From Planomicrobium sp. CPCC 101079 (GTDB lineage Bacteria > Bacillota > Bacilli > Bacillales_A > Planococcaceae), in assembly GCF_007859275.1 (NCBI RefSeq), contig NZ_VOHC01000001.1:62001-126000 (forward strand): a DNA stretch of 64,000 nt, in the 5' to 3' direction. The position numbers and the translations under genes were made by a program. Each line of letters starts with the position of its first letter. Positions within the stretch are counted from its first letter, which is position 1. Below, in pieces: positions 50,872 through 59,495 of this stretch. Under the pieces are notes generated by a model. It saw only the letters and a program-made list of their open reading frames with translations, made no database searches and had not been told where the DNA came from.

Positions 50872-52140
50872 ATGAAAATCAGGGATTGGGATCAAAGTTT
50901 AAAAGTTCGCCTTATAGGCGAATTTTTTATGAATACAAGTTATTGGATGGTATTTCCGTTTTTGGCGATTTACTTTGCTGAAGAATTTGGGAAAGGAATG
51001 GCGGGTTTTTTGCTCATTGTCTCACAAGTTTTTTCAGTTGCTTCAAATTTAGTTGGAGGATATTGCGCAGACCGTTATGGACGCAGGCAAATGCTGATGT
51101 TGGCATCTATAGGCCAAGGAATAGCGTTCTTGTTGTTCGCCTTCGCAAATTCCCCATGGCTCGAATCCCCTATTCTTGGATTTGTTGCCTTTACAATTGT
51201 TGGAATGTGCAGCTCTCTTTACTGGCCGGCCAGTCAAGCGATGATTGCTGATGTTATTCCTGAGAAATACCGGAGTGATGTCTTTGCTATATTCTATACT
51301 ACTTTAAATATAGCTGTAGTTATCGGGCCTCTTGCTGGAGCGGTGCTATTTTTCTCTTTCCGTTTTGAGTTGCTGCTAGCTGTGGCTCTGATTTCCATGG
51401 CCCTTGGTCTGGTAATGCGGTTTTATACAAATGAAACCTTGGCACAAGAAACAATGGAGAAATGGGGAAGTGAGGCATCGGCGAGCTGGGTTACTGCTGT
51501 AGGCAAACAATTCCGCGAATATGGGCTGATTTTCAAAGACCGGTTGTTCTTATTGTTCATTATTGCAGGAATTCTTGGAGCACAGACTTTTATGCAGCTG
51601 GATTTGCTTATTCCTGTGTATTTAGAGGAGCGCATTAATGTGCAAACCGTGGCTTCGCTATTCGATTGGGAGTGGACGGTAACAGGAGAGACATCATTCG
51701 GATTCTTGCTTGCTGAAAATGGGTTGCTTGTGGCGCTTTCAACAGTCATCGTTACGAGATGGATGACAAAGTATCAGGAAAAATGGGTATTTTTCATGGC
51801 GGCCGTTCTTTACGGAGTGGCCATGTGGATTTTCCCGTTAACTACTCTTTTCTGGATCATGATCGTGGCAATGGGGATTTTCACATTTGCGGAATTGATG
51901 ATAGTGGGGCTGCAGCAAAGCTTTATATCAAAATTGGCGCCTGAAGAAATGCGCGGGCAGTATTTTGCAGCAGCAAGTATGCGCTACACGATTGGACGGA
52001 TGATTGCTCCAATATCAATTCCGATGACAGCTTGGTTCGGGTTCGGCTGGACATTCGCTATTTTGGGGATACTGGCTATCGCCAGCGGTTTTGTCTACCT
52101 CCTTATGTTCCGCTTGTTTGAAAAACAGCCATCTTATTGA
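50872..52140 (+). CDS. MFS transporter (MdtH/multidrug-like)
   Basis: 422 residues from ATG 50872; the upstream site is GCGAGGAAAAAAC. Twelve hydrophobic segments are apparent, with MFS motif A as GGYCADRYGRRQMLM after the second. A charged central loop follows segment six, and an extra loop (NVQTVASLFDWEWTVTGETSF) sits between segments seven and eight. Substrate unknown; drug or metabolite efflux is the usual role. It may be expressed from the helicase promoter. Confidence 0.88.
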   Translation: MKIRDWDQSLKVRLIGEFFMNTSYWMVFPFLAIYFAEEFGKGMAGFLLIVSQVFSVASNLVGGYCADRYGRRQMLMLASIGQGIAFLLFAFANSPWLESPILGFVAFTIVGMCSSLYWPASQAMIADVIPEKYRSDVFAIFYTTLNIAVVIGPLAGAVLFFSFRFELLLAVALISMALGLVMRFYTNETLAQETMEKWGSEASASWVTAVGKQFREYGLIFKDRLFLLFIIAGILGAQTFMQLDLLIPVYLEERINVQTVASLFDWEWTVTGETSFGFLLAENGLLVALSTVIVTRWMTKYQEKWVFFMAAVLYGVAMWIFPLTTLFWIMIVAMGIFTFAELMIVGLQQSFISKLAPEEMRGQYFAAASMRYTIGRMIAPISIPMTAWFGFGWTFAILGILAIASGFVYLLMFRLFEKQPSY

Positions 52141-52185
52141 ACAGCCCTGTGCTGTAGGTTATGTACGGATAGCTAATTAGAAACA

Positions 52186-52222
52186 AAAAGGCCTTCCTTA
52201 AAACAGGAAGGTCTTTCTGTTT
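52186..52222. terminator. Bidirectional terminator between MFS and DUF3243 genes
   Basis: AAAGGCCTTCCT and AGGAAGGTCTTT pair around TTAAAAC with A and T tracts on both sides. Confidence 0.9.
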
Positions 52223-52529
52223 ATTCTTTTTTAACTAACTTCAAAAGCATGTGTGCCATCATATGCTGTTCTTCTTTGTCTCCGACTTTCCACAATTCCT
52301 GTAACAGGTATTCTTCGCGGTTTTTCGGTTCTTCGTTTTTCGCTAAATAGTTGGCTACTTTTTCGGTAATCTGCGCTAAGCGTTCTTCGCTTAATCCCAT
52401 TTTTTCGCCGATTTCGACTTTGCTGCTCAAGTACTCTTTGAAGTGATTGAAATTGGCCAGAATGTCTTCTTTCTTTTCGTCGTCAAAGGATCGTAATTTC
52501 TCATCAACTTTTTTATCAACGTTTTCCAT
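52221..52529 (-). CDS. DUF3243 family protein
   Basis: 102 residues from ATG 52529, with AAAGGAGTGAGTAAAGAA upstream; the longer reading is not needed. The sequence FNHFKEYLSSKVEIGEKMGLSEERLAQIT is the core of the DUF3243 (YmfJ-like) family. All helical, charged, no membrane segment. Function unknown; in B. subtilis the relative lies near competence and peptidase genes. It is divergent from the VLRF1-type gene and shares a 160-base promoter region with it. Confidence 0.88.
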   Translation of the reverse strand: MENVDKKVDEKLRSFDDEKKEDILANFNHFKEYLSSKVEIGEKMGLSEERLAQITEKVANYLAKNEEPKNREEYLLQELWKVGDKEEQHMMAHMLLKLVKKE

Positions 52530-52623
52530 TTCTTTACTCACTCCTTTTAGTTTCTTGCATTTCTTGTTTACCACCCTGAAAATTTTCTAAACGTCAGATT
52601 GTTCAAAAAGAAGGAGTATTCTC

Positions 52624-52648
52624 GTTTACGGAAAATGTCTTCGGGTAT
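52624..52648 (+). promoter_or_regulatory. Sigma-B-type promoter of the VLRF1-type gene
   Basis: GTTTAC (52624-52629) and GGGTAT (52643-52648) are 13 bases apart, matching the GTTTAA-N13-15-GGGTAT consensus at 11 of 12 positions. The start codon is 41 bases downstream. This is the best such match in the window. Confidence 0.7.
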
Positions 52649-52689
52649 TCACTATAACAAGGATGGAATTTAAGGAGGATGATGAATGC

Positions 52690-53535
52690 ATGATCTTGTA
52701 TAACGAAATCCAAGAGTTGAAGAATTTTAACTGTGAGGACCGATGTGTACTGAGCGTTTACTTAAATACGAATCCAGCAGATTTAGAAGCTCAAAACGGT
52801 GCTTGGAGAATCCATCTTAAAAACGGCCTTAAGCGTTTAGATGAATACTTAATGGCGTCTCAAGACGAGAAAGAAATAAATAATTATAAAAAATTAAAGA
52901 AAAAAGTAGAACGCGAAATTCTGGATCACCAAAACGATTTGCACAAAGGCGTGATTATTTTTGCATCGCCGCATCAGGACCTCTGGTTTGTCCATTACGT
53001 CCAAGTGCCGGTAAAAACAAGCTTCCATTGGGAGACGAAACCGGTATTGGATGAACTGCGTTATATGTATAAAGCTTATCCGTATGCAGGAATCATTTTG
53101 CCGAGTTTTAAAGGCGTCCGAATCATTGATACATCAATGGGAATAGTAAATGAAGAGATTTTTCACGAATTTGATCCGGGATTAGATTTCTGGATTGAGC
53201 AAAAAGGGGTTCATTCTGCTGGACATACAGCAGGCAGCAGTACAAGTTCATTTGGCCCTCAGAGCCATGTAGGAGGAAACTCAGGCAGTGCGGCAGATGA
53301 CTTCAACTGGAGAATGAAAGAAAATTTAGACCGCTTCTACAAAGACATTGGCAACCAAGTTGAAAAGCTGAAAAAAGAGCGCCACTGGGATGAAATCCAT
53401 ATAGTAGGAGAGACTGAACAAGCGAAAGCTTTTGCCAAGGTATTGCCGAAAAAGCCGGCAAGCTGCTTGTATAAAAACTTAAGCAATAGTTCTCCAAGCC
53501 AAATCATCCATGAAGTATTCGAAAATCTTGGTTAA
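52690..53535 (+). CDS. VLRF1-like aeRF1-type release factor homologue
   Basis: 281 residues from ATG 52690, 11 bases after AAGGAGG; the other nearby ATG codons are in other frames. CVLSVYLNTNP at the N-terminus and the overall domain order resemble the bacterial VLRF1 relatives of archaeal/eukaryotic release factor 1. A glycine-serine-histidine-rich loop (HTAGSSTSSFGPQSHVGG, near residue 180) stands where the peptidyl-release loop is expected, but no GGQ is present. The family is proposed to act in ribosome rescue, without direct proof in Bacillales. A near-consensus sigma-B promoter precedes it. Confidence 0.7.
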   Translation: MILYNEIQELKNFNCEDRCVLSVYLNTNPADLEAQNGAWRIHLKNGLKRLDEYLMASQDEKEINNYKKLKKKVEREILDHQNDLHKGVIIFASPHQDLWFVHYVQVPVKTSFHWETKPVLDELRYMYKAYPYAGIILPSFKGVRIIDTSMGIVNEEIFHEFDPGLDFWIEQKGVHSAGHTAGSSTSSFGPQSHVGGNSGSAADDFNWRMKENLDRFYKDIGNQVEKLKKERHWDEIHIVGETEQAKAFAKVLPKKPASCLYKNLSNSSPSQIIHEVFENLG

Positions 53536-53537
53536 CT

Positions 53538-53571
53538 GAAAAGCCTCAGTGCTATACTGGGGCTTTTTTAA
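53538..53571. terminator. Terminator between VLRF1-type and FhuF-like genes
   Basis: AAAGCCTCAGT and ACTGGGGCTTT pair around GCTAT, followed by T. Confidence 0.85.
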
Positions 53572-54248
53572 TTTGGTGAAGGGCAAAATGTGCAAGTTGC
53601 GAAATGGGGCAGTTCTTTATATAAGCAGCACGTTTTCCGGAGCGGGCTTGATACGGCATGCTCGAGTGTTAGGGAACCGATCATCTTTTGGACATAAGAG
53701 GTTTTCATGGGCTGCCAATTAGCGGAGTCGAGCAGCCATTCCATGTCTTCGGCAACCCTGCGCGGCTGACGCTTTTCGATGCTCGCGTAGAACCATAAAA
53801 GAGAACCGAGAATATTTTCCCATAAAGTAATAGGGGAAATTTTAACGAACTTGCGGAACTCAGCAATCAATTCATGTGTTTGTTCATGGAGTATAAAATG
53901 CATGGCTTCAAAACGGTTTTCTGGCGTAATTGTTAGGAAGTGCCGCGAGTCGACATGGGTTTGCAGCAAGTTGTAGCCGAAATTATGGACTCGGTCGAAC
54001 CGAAGCTCTTGCCAGGAACATGCGAAATAGCCGTTGTGGTTGGTTATCAAATCAAATTGTGCTGAAACAAAAAGCGCATATTGGCGGAAAAAGTAAGAGA
54101 CAGCCACACCATCGTTTTTGGCGTTGCTCCAATGTTTGATTTCGTCTACCATAACTCTGGAATTTTGCGGCAATGGCTGATGCGGTGGCCGGTCAACAGT
54201 AACAGAGTGAGCAGCAAGTGCATATTTAAGGTGAGCAGAGAAGGGCAT
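53568..54248 (-). CDS. FhuF-like ferric siderophore reductase family protein 1
   Basis: 226 residues from ATG 54248, preceded by AAAAAGGAGTATTCCGTT. The C-terminus has CC-x10-C-x2-C (TCCLYKELPHFATCTFCPS), the spacing of the [2Fe-2S] cluster in E. coli FhuF, which reduces ferric iron from hydroxamate siderophores. The upstream part (ENILGSLLWFY) is shared with the second copy at 54851. No Fur-box is visible right before it. It is monocistronic, convergent with the VLRF1-type gene. Confidence 0.85.
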   Translation of the reverse strand: MPFSAHLKYALAAHSVTVDRPPHQPLPQNSRVMVDEIKHWSNAKNDGVAVSYFFRQYALFVSAQFDLITNHNGYFACSWQELRFDRVHNFGYNLLQTHVDSRHFLTITPENRFEAMHFILHEQTHELIAEFRKFVKISPITLWENILGSLLWFYASIEKRQPRRVAEDMEWLLDSANWQPMKTSYVQKMIGSLTLEHAVSSPLRKTCCLYKELPHFATCTFCPSPN

Positions 54249-54391
54249 AACGGAATACTCCTTTTTGTTATATGCTACGTTAAGAAAGAGTTTTTGCAAA
54301 GGTATAAGAAAAGCTTATGGCAATACATAAAAACAAGCGCATTTCTTTTTTGGTGAATGATGAGTATGCTGAAAAGAAAAGGGGTTTAGAC

Positions 54392-54763
54392 ATGGATTTT
54401 GCTATTACTAAAATCGACCATATCCAAGTAGCAGCACCAAGCAATAGTGAACAATCCGCTATCGATTTTTACAGTGGCATTCTTGGAATGGAACAAGTGG
54501 AAAAACCGGCTGCGCTAAAAGGAAGAGGGGGAGTATGGTTTGAATTTGGAGCATATCAGCTGCACGTCGGTGTGGAAGAACCTTTCTCATCTGCAAAAAA
54601 AGCGCATCCTGCTTTTCAAGTTGCCGGTTTTGAGCAACTGCAAAAGCACTTGAATGCAAGTGGCATTGACGTGAAGAATGATGATAGCATACCAGGCGTC
54701 ACTCGCTTTTTCATTTCCGATCCGTTCGGCAACCGGCTAGAGTTTTTAAATACAGGCTTATGA
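54392..54763 (+). CDS. VOC/glyoxalase family protein
   Basis: 123 residues from ATG 54392, after AAAAGGGGTTTAGAC; a longer in-frame reading from 54317 begins before this site. Two beta-alpha-beta-beta-beta modules: IDHIQVAAPSN...AIDFYSGILGMEQV and the C-terminal FFISDPFGNRLEFL with the metal-ligand glutamate. It may be a dioxygenase, isomerase or resistance protein. Located between the two FhuF-like genes, on the opposite strand, so its relation to iron uptake is unclear. Confidence 0.88.
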   Translation: MDFAITKIDHIQVAAPSNSEQSAIDFYSGILGMEQVEKPAALKGRGGVWFEFGAYQLHVGVEEPFSSAKKAHPAFQVAGFEQLQKHLNASGIDVKNDDSIPGVTRFFISDPFGNRLEFLNTGL

Positions 54764-54825
54764 GCGATGTGAGCCCTTCTATGAGCACTTTACAACGTTC
54801 TATGGTCACATTTCCAAACAAAACA

Positions 54826-54856
54826 AAAACGCTCCGCTGCTGCGGAGCGTTTATTT
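54826..54856. terminator. Bidirectional terminator between VOC and FhuF-like genes
   Basis: AAACGCTCCGC and GCGGAGCGTTT pair around TGCT with A and T tracts. Confidence 0.9.
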
Positions 54857-55495
54857 GCTTATTGGGCAATAAGGGCATTTGTCGGTGCCGGGTACTTCTT
54901 TCAACAAGCAGCACGTAATGCGCTTATAATCATTTTTCGCTTCAGGAAAAGTTCGTCCGCCTAAAAATTGTTGAAAAAACGATTTGCGCATTTCAGGCTG
55001 CCAAAGGGCTGCCTCCATCAATGATGCTACATCGTGTTCAGCTTGCTCCGAATCCTGCATGCCGTACATCCAGATGGCATACCCCCAAATGTTTTCCCAT
55101 AAAGTAATTTTTGATACATGTCCGATTTTTTTGAATGCCTCAACTGCCGGCATGGCATAGTGCTTCAAGACAGTTTCCAAATCGCCTGCTTGGCGTTCCC
55201 TCAGAAAGCGTTCATCAATGGCGAAAGATATGCCACCAGCATTTTTCGTCAAATAGACATTACTTAACTGGCCATCCCACATCTTTCCATGAGCCAGCAA
55301 GTAGAGTTGAGCGGTAATGAAAAAGCCGAAGCGCCGCATAAAAACAGACGAGGCTACGGCTTTGGTTGGTGCTTCAACTGTTTGGCTGATTTCGGCGAAC
55401 AATTCGGCTGAGCGATTGTCCATGCTTTCCTGAACGGTCATAAAGCCGGAAGCGCCGTTTTGGACAGCTACTTGAAAAAGTTCCAATTCTTTCAT
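54851..55495 (-). CDS. FhuF-like ferric siderophore reductase family protein 2
   Basis: 214 residues from ATG 55495, one base after the FecE-like stop; a longer reading would overlap that gene. The C-terminus is CC-x10-C-x2-C (TCCLLKEVPGTDKCPYCP), as in FhuF. ENIWGYAIWMYG aligns with ENILGSLLWFYA of the first copy. The ribosome site is weak, so translation is probably coupled to the ATPase gene. Reduction of ferric siderophore after uptake by the adjacent transporter is inferred. Confidence 0.85.
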   Translation of the reverse strand: MKELELFQVAVQNGASGFMTVQESMDNRSAELFAEISQTVEAPTKAVASSVFMRRFGFFITAQLYLLAHGKMWDGQLSNVYLTKNAGGISFAIDERFLRERQAGDLETVLKHYAMPAVEAFKKIGHVSKITLWENIWGYAIWMYGMQDSEQAEHDVASLMEAALWQPEMRKSFFQQFLGGRTFPEAKNDYKRITCCLLKEVPGTDKCPYCPISK

Positions 55496-55496
55496 C

Positions 55497-56324
55497 TTAA
55501 GAACCGGTTTTGGCTTCCCGGAGTTCTGGGACGATGCAGCGGCCACGGCCAAATGGTACACAATGCGGCGTGCCAAATAGCGGATCTTTGGAAACTTGGC
55601 ACTCCATGCCGAATACGGAACGGACCAAATCGCAATTGATGACATCTTCCGGCGTGCCTTGGCCAAACACTTCGCCGTCTTTAATGGCGATAATATTGTG
55701 GGCGTAGCGGGACGCCAAATTCAAATCATGAAGCACCATGATAATGGTGCGGCCCTGTGTTTCATTCAGTTCAAATAATAGGTCAAGAATTTCGATTTGA
55801 TGGGTCATGTCTAAATAAGTGGTTGGTTCATCTAATAGGATGATGTCAGTATCTTGGGCTAGTGTCATAGCAATCCATGCGCGTTGGCGCTGGCCGCCGG
55901 ATAATTCATCAACCGGTTTATCGCGGAATTCGTCGACGCGGGTTGCTTTCATCGCCGCTTCAACTTTTTCCGTATCTTCTTCAGTCCACCGCTTTAGCCA
56001 AGATTGATGCGGATAGCGTCCTTGTTTCACGAGATCGTGGACCGTCAACCCTTCTGGAGATACCGGCGATTGCGGCAAGATGCCCATTTTCTTTGCAACT
56101 TCCCGGGAAGACATGCGATGTACTTCTTTGCCTTCCAATAAGATTGAGCCTTCTTGTGGCTTCAATAAACGCGCGATTGAGCGAAGAAGGGTGGACTTGC
56201 CGCAGCCGTTGCTGCCGACAAACACTGAAATTTCGCCGCGCGGAATGGATAGATTCAAATTCTCAAATAATAGGTTTTCGTTATATCCAATAGACAGGTC
56301 ATTTGTTTGGACAGCCATCGTCAT
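55497..56324 (-). CDS. Ferric siderophore ABC transporter ATPase (FecE/FhuC-like)
   Basis: 275 residues from ATG 56324, nine bases after GGAGG; ATG 56318 is an alternative. Walker [11 protein letters not shown]-loop [14 protein letters not shown], signature [16 protein letters not shown] and Walker [14 protein letters not shown] are all present, with the PTTYLD sequence typical of siderophore transporters. It drives the fused permease encoded divergently at 57494. Fur-box-like sites lie upstream. The FhuF-like gene is the next gene of its operon. Confidence 0.94.
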   Translation of the reverse strand: MTMAVQTNDLSIGYNENLLFENLNLSIPRGEISVFVGSNGCGKSTLLRSIARLLKPQEGSILLEGKEVHRMSSREVAKKMGILPQSPVSPEGLTVHDLVKQGRYPHQSWLKRWTEEDTEKVEAAMKATRVDEFRDKPVDELSGGQRQRAWIAMTLAQDTDIILLDEPTTYLDMTHQIEILDLLFELNETQGRTIIMVLHDLNLASRYAHNIIAIKDGEVFGQGTPEDVINCDLVRSVFGMECQVSKDPLFGTPHCVPFGRGRCIVPELREAKTGS

Positions 56325-56408
56325 TGTGTGATTCCTCCACATCTTTCGCCGTTTGTATAACTGATACAATTTCTCAATACGCTAACTATATCATAAATTT
56401 GCAATAAG

Positions 56409-56423
56409 TGAGAACGATTTTCA
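56409..56423. promoter_or_regulatory. Fur box 1
   Basis: TGAGAACGATTTTCA matches the 7-1-7 Fur consensus TGATAAT-n-ATTATCA at 12 of 14 positions. It is 85 bases upstream of the ATPase start. A weaker candidate TGATACAATTTCTCA (56362-56376) lies closer. Confidence 0.75.
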
Positions 56424-56442
56424 CTATGAATCTAAATAATCC

Positions 56443-56471
56443 TTTACAAATGTGACAAAAAACAATAAAAT
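56443..56471 (+). promoter_or_regulatory. Promoter of the binding-protein operon
   Basis: TTTACA (56443-56448), 17 bases, then TAAAAT (56466-56471). Fur box 2 begins 11 bases downstream of the -10, so Fur would cover the transcription start. Confidence 0.65.
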
Positions 56472-56481
56472 GAAAACGTAT

Positions 56482-56496
56482 TGAGAATCGTTATCA
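56482..56496. promoter_or_regulatory. Fur box 2
   Basis: TGAGAATCGTTATCA matches the 7-1-7 consensus at 12 of 14 positions, 23 bases before the binding-protein start codon. Confidence 0.85.
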
Positions 56497-56519
56497 AATA
56501 ACCTTGGGGGTTACAAAAT

Positions 56520-57494
56520 ATGAAGCAGCGAATTTTATTATTGCTGGCAATTTTGGTGCTTGTCCTTGCAGGATGTTCTTCTGCAAGCGAAGAGTCTCCA
56601 GCGACGGAAACAACAGCAGAACCGGTTACGATCACAGGAACAAATGGAGAAGTGGCGTTGGATGCGCCAGCTAAAAAAGTTGTTGTGCTTGAGTGGACAT
56701 ATGCAGAAGATTTGCTGGCAGTTGGCGTGCAGCCGGCAGGTATGGCGGACATCGCTGAATATGGAGACTATGTTAATATTGAACCGCAATTGGATGAAAC
56801 AGTTGTTGATGTGGGAGGACGGCAAGAACCTAATTTGGAAGCAATTGCCGCCATCGAGCCTGACTTGATCATCGGCGTTAGTTTCCGCCATGATGCAATG
56901 CTGGCGGACTTGGAAAAAATCGCACCTACTGTGATTTTTAACCCTTATCCGGAAGACGAAAGCATCGACCTGTATGAAGAAATGGAAACAACATTTAAAG
57001 AAATTGCAAAAGCTGTAGATAAGACTGCGGAAGCCGATCAAGTGCTTGCAGATCTGGACAGTGAATACGAAGAAAAAGCGGCTGAGATTGAAGCGGCAAA
57101 CCTGAAGACAAAAGATGTCATTTTAACACTTGCTTATACAGGGCCACAAGCGCCGGAAATTCGCGTCTTTACACCGAACTCTATGGCATCGATTATCTTA
57201 GAGCGCATCGGTTTAAACAATGTCCATCAACCGGACCAATTTGAAGTGTTCGGCTCTAGTACTTTTAATGTCGAAGGCTTAGTGAAATACGAAGATGCCA
57301 ACTATTTGTATACGGTGCCGGATGAAGACAATATTTACGAAAACCAATTAAAAGGCAACGAAGTATGGGAAAACTTGGCGTTCGTTAAAGAAGGCCGCAC
57401 ATTTGATTTGGGCGCGGACACATGGCTGTATGGAGGTCCTTTATCAGCGAAGACGCTCATGGACCAAATCACGGAAGCTATGGTGAGCAACTAA
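56520..57494 (+). CDS. Iron siderophore ABC transporter binding lipoprotein
   Basis: 324 residues. Signal peptide with lipobox LAGC, then a Thr/Glu-rich tether and the periplasmic-binding-protein-like III fold: KVVVLEWTYAEDLLAVGVQPAG, EAIAAIEPDLIIGV and the C-terminal WLYGGPLSAKTL. The family (FecB/YfiY/FhuD type) binds ferric siderophores or citrate. ATG 56520 follows TTGGGGGTTACAAAAT. The stop overlaps the permease start as TAATG. Confidence 0.94.
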   Translation: MKQRILLLLAILVLVLAGCSSASEESPATETTAEPVTITGTNGEVALDAPAKKVVVLEWTYAEDLLAVGVQPAGMADIAEYGDYVNIEPQLDETVVDVGGRQEPNLEAIAAIEPDLIIGVSFRHDAMLADLEKIAPTVIFNPYPEDESIDLYEEMETTFKEIAKAVDKTAEADQVLADLDSEYEEKAAEIEAANLKTKDVILTLAYTGPQAPEIRVFTPNSMASIILERIGLNNVHQPDQFEVFGSSTFNVEGLVKYEDANYLYTVPDEDNIYENQLKGNEVWENLAFVKEGRTFDLGADTWLYGGPLSAKTLMDQITEAMVSN

Positions 57495-59455
57495 TGCAAG
57501 GAAAAGTAAAACAGAAGTCCTTTGTCTCTTTGGCAGGGGGCTTTTTCCTGCTTATAGCACTATCGCTCGTCCACTTGACGCAAGGGCAGGCCGACTATAC
57601 TGCGGCAGAACTGTTGCGAGGGGTATGGTCAGAAGGGCGTATCCAGGATATTGTCACAAGTCTCCGGCTGCCGCGGCTTGTAATCGGCTTGGTGGCGGGC
57701 GGTGCACTGGCTGTGTCCGGTGCCGTATTGCAGACGTTGACCAACAATCCGCTCGCTTCTCCAGGAACTTTGGGGATTAATGCCGGTGCGTTTTTCTTTG
57801 TAGTCATTTCGGTTATTTTCTTTCCATCACTATTTGGCCAATTCCCATTCGTTACATCTCTACTAGGAGCGGTGATTTCGTCGCTTCTGGTGGTAGGATT
57901 GTCAGGAAAGCAGATGGATCCTGTCCGGGTTGCACTGACCGGAATGATTATTTCGCTGCTGTTTTCTTCAATGACCGGAGCGTTGCAGTTGTTATTTGAA
58001 AATCAAACAAATGGCCTCTTTTTATGGGGATCGGGAACACTTGTCCAATTGAATTGGGACGGTGTGCAATTTGCGGCACCGGTCGTTGCTGCTTTTCTGG
58101 TCGCCGCTTTATTGCTGGCGAAATCAATGGATGTGCTATCGCTCGGAGAGGACATTGCCTCGTCGCTCGGCCAAAATGTCCAACTTGTCAAGTTGTCTGC
58201 GTGGGGAATCGCTATCGTTCTGTCTGCTGCAACTGTCAGCGTTGTCGGTCCGATCGGTTTTATCGGCCTGATGGCGCCTCATATTGTCCGGATGATGGGA
58301 ATACGCGGTCATTTGCCGATTTTTATCCACTCCTTTTTATGGGGAAGCGTCATGTTGATTGGAGCGGACGTGCTCGGCCGGCTCATTCAGCCAGGACAGG
58401 AAGTGCCGGTTGGTGCAATGACGGCACTGATTGGCGGTCCTTGGTTGCTGTATTTAGCATGGAAGACGGCAAAATCGCTGAAACGCGGCGATCGCCAAAT
58501 GGGCGGCACAACAAAGCCCCTCCGTTTAACATGGGTGGTGCCGCTGCTAGTGGGAATGATTGCGGTAATCATTACATTGGCGCTGAGCTTTAATGGGACC
58601 GAATGGTCGTTTGAATGGATGAAACCGGTTGTCTGGAATTTCCGTGTTCCACGGGTGCTTACTGCATTTATCGTTGGTGTCATGCTGGCAATTACCGGGG
58701 TAATTCTGCAAGGAGTGCTCCGCAATCCGCTGGCCGATTCAAGCGTACTCGGCGTTACGTCGATGGCAGGGGCTGGCGCGATGTTGCTTCTCGTCGTATT
58801 TCCTGAAATTCCACCCGCCTTTTTACCGCTTGGTGCAACTCTCGGTGCGGTCTTGGCGCTTGGCATCATCTTAGTGACGGCTTGGAAAAATAATTTCCAG
58901 CCGATGCTTGTCGCTTTAATGGGCATTGCCATTTCGGCATTCGGTTCTGCGGCTACACAAGTGTTTGTCGTCAAAGCGAAATTGGCTGTTGCCAGTGCAC
59001 TTGTCTGGCTTTCTGGAAGCACGTATGGCAAAGGCTGGGAAGATGTCCAATTTGCACTTCTATTGTTTGCCTTGTTTATTTGGCCAGCTATTTACATTAC
59101 GCGCAGTTTGGACACACTGACATTCGGCGATGATGTAGCGGCAGGCCTTGGCTTGAATATCCGCTCCACTCGTGTAGGGGCATTGATCATTGGCGTCGCT
59201 ATTTCGACAATCGCTGTATCTGTTGTCGGCACCATCGGTTTTATCGGCCTGGTGGCTCCGCATATCGCCCGCCGTTTGGTCGGTTTCCGCCATTTGCCAC
59301 TCATGCTTGCTTCAGGCTTGATTGGCGGCTTGTTGCTGGTTACCGCTGATTTTATCGGCCGCATTTTAATCGCACCTAAAGACATCCCGAGTGGCTTAGT
59401 CGTCGCTTTGATCGGAACGCCTTACTTGTTGTATTTACTGCGGAAAATGAAATGA
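57494..59455 (+). CDS. Fused double-domain ferric siderophore permease (FecC-FecD)
   Basis: 653 residues, twice the usual permease. ATG 57494 overlaps the previous stop by one base. The two halves repeat the FecCD signatures: RLPRLVIGLVAGGALAVSGAVLQ with NNPLASPGTLGINAGA in the first, and RVPRVLTAFIVGVMLAITGVILQ with RNPLADSSVLGVTSMAG in the second. Both also carry the GFIGLMAPHIVR / GFIGLVAPHIAR motif. A single polypeptide thus supplies both membrane subunits, as in E. coli FhuB. In most Bacillales they are separate genes. Confidence 0.95.
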   Translation: MQGKVKQKSFVSLAGGFFLLIALSLVHLTQGQADYTAAELLRGVWSEGRIQDIVTSLRLPRLVIGLVAGGALAVSGAVLQTLTNNPLASPGTLGINAGAFFFVVISVIFFPSLFGQFPFVTSLLGAVISSLLVVGLSGKQMDPVRVALTGMIISLLFSSMTGALQLLFENQTNGLFLWGSGTLVQLNWDGVQFAAPVVAAFLVAALLLAKSMDVLSLGEDIASSLGQNVQLVKLSAWGIAIVLSAATVSVVGPIGFIGLMAPHIVRMMGIRGHLPIFIHSFLWGSVMLIGADVLGRLIQPGQEVPVGAMTALIGGPWLLYLAWKTAKSLKRGDRQMGGTTKPLRLTWVVPLLVGMIAVIITLALSFNGTEWSFEWMKPVVWNFRVPRVLTAFIVGVMLAITGVILQGVLRNPLADSSVLGVTSMAGAGAMLLLVVFPEIPPAFLPLGATLGAVLALGIILVTAWKNNFQPMLVALMGIAISAFGSAATQVFVVKAKLAVASALVWLSGSTYGKGWEDVQFALLLFALFIWPAIYITRSLDTLTFGDDVAAGLGLNIRSTRVGALIIGVAISTIAVSVVGTIGFIGLVAPHIARRLVGFRHLPLMLASGLIGGLLLVTADFIGRILIAPKDIPSGLVVALIGTPYLLYLLRKMK

Positions 59456-59458
59456 AGT

Positions 59459-59490
59459 AAAAAGGCCTGCCGTTTCGGCAGGCCTTTTTA
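59459..59490. terminator. Bidirectional terminator between permease and hmp
   Basis: AAAAAGGCCTGCCG and CGGCAGGCCTTTTT pair around TTT, with A and T tracts on both sides. Confidence 0.94.
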
Positions 59491-59495
59491 TTGAT

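Noticed and set aside
52545-52570. GTTTAG and GGGTGG on the minus strand before the DUF3243 gene as a sigma-B promoter
   Set aside because: The spacer is only 10 bases and the -10 is poor.
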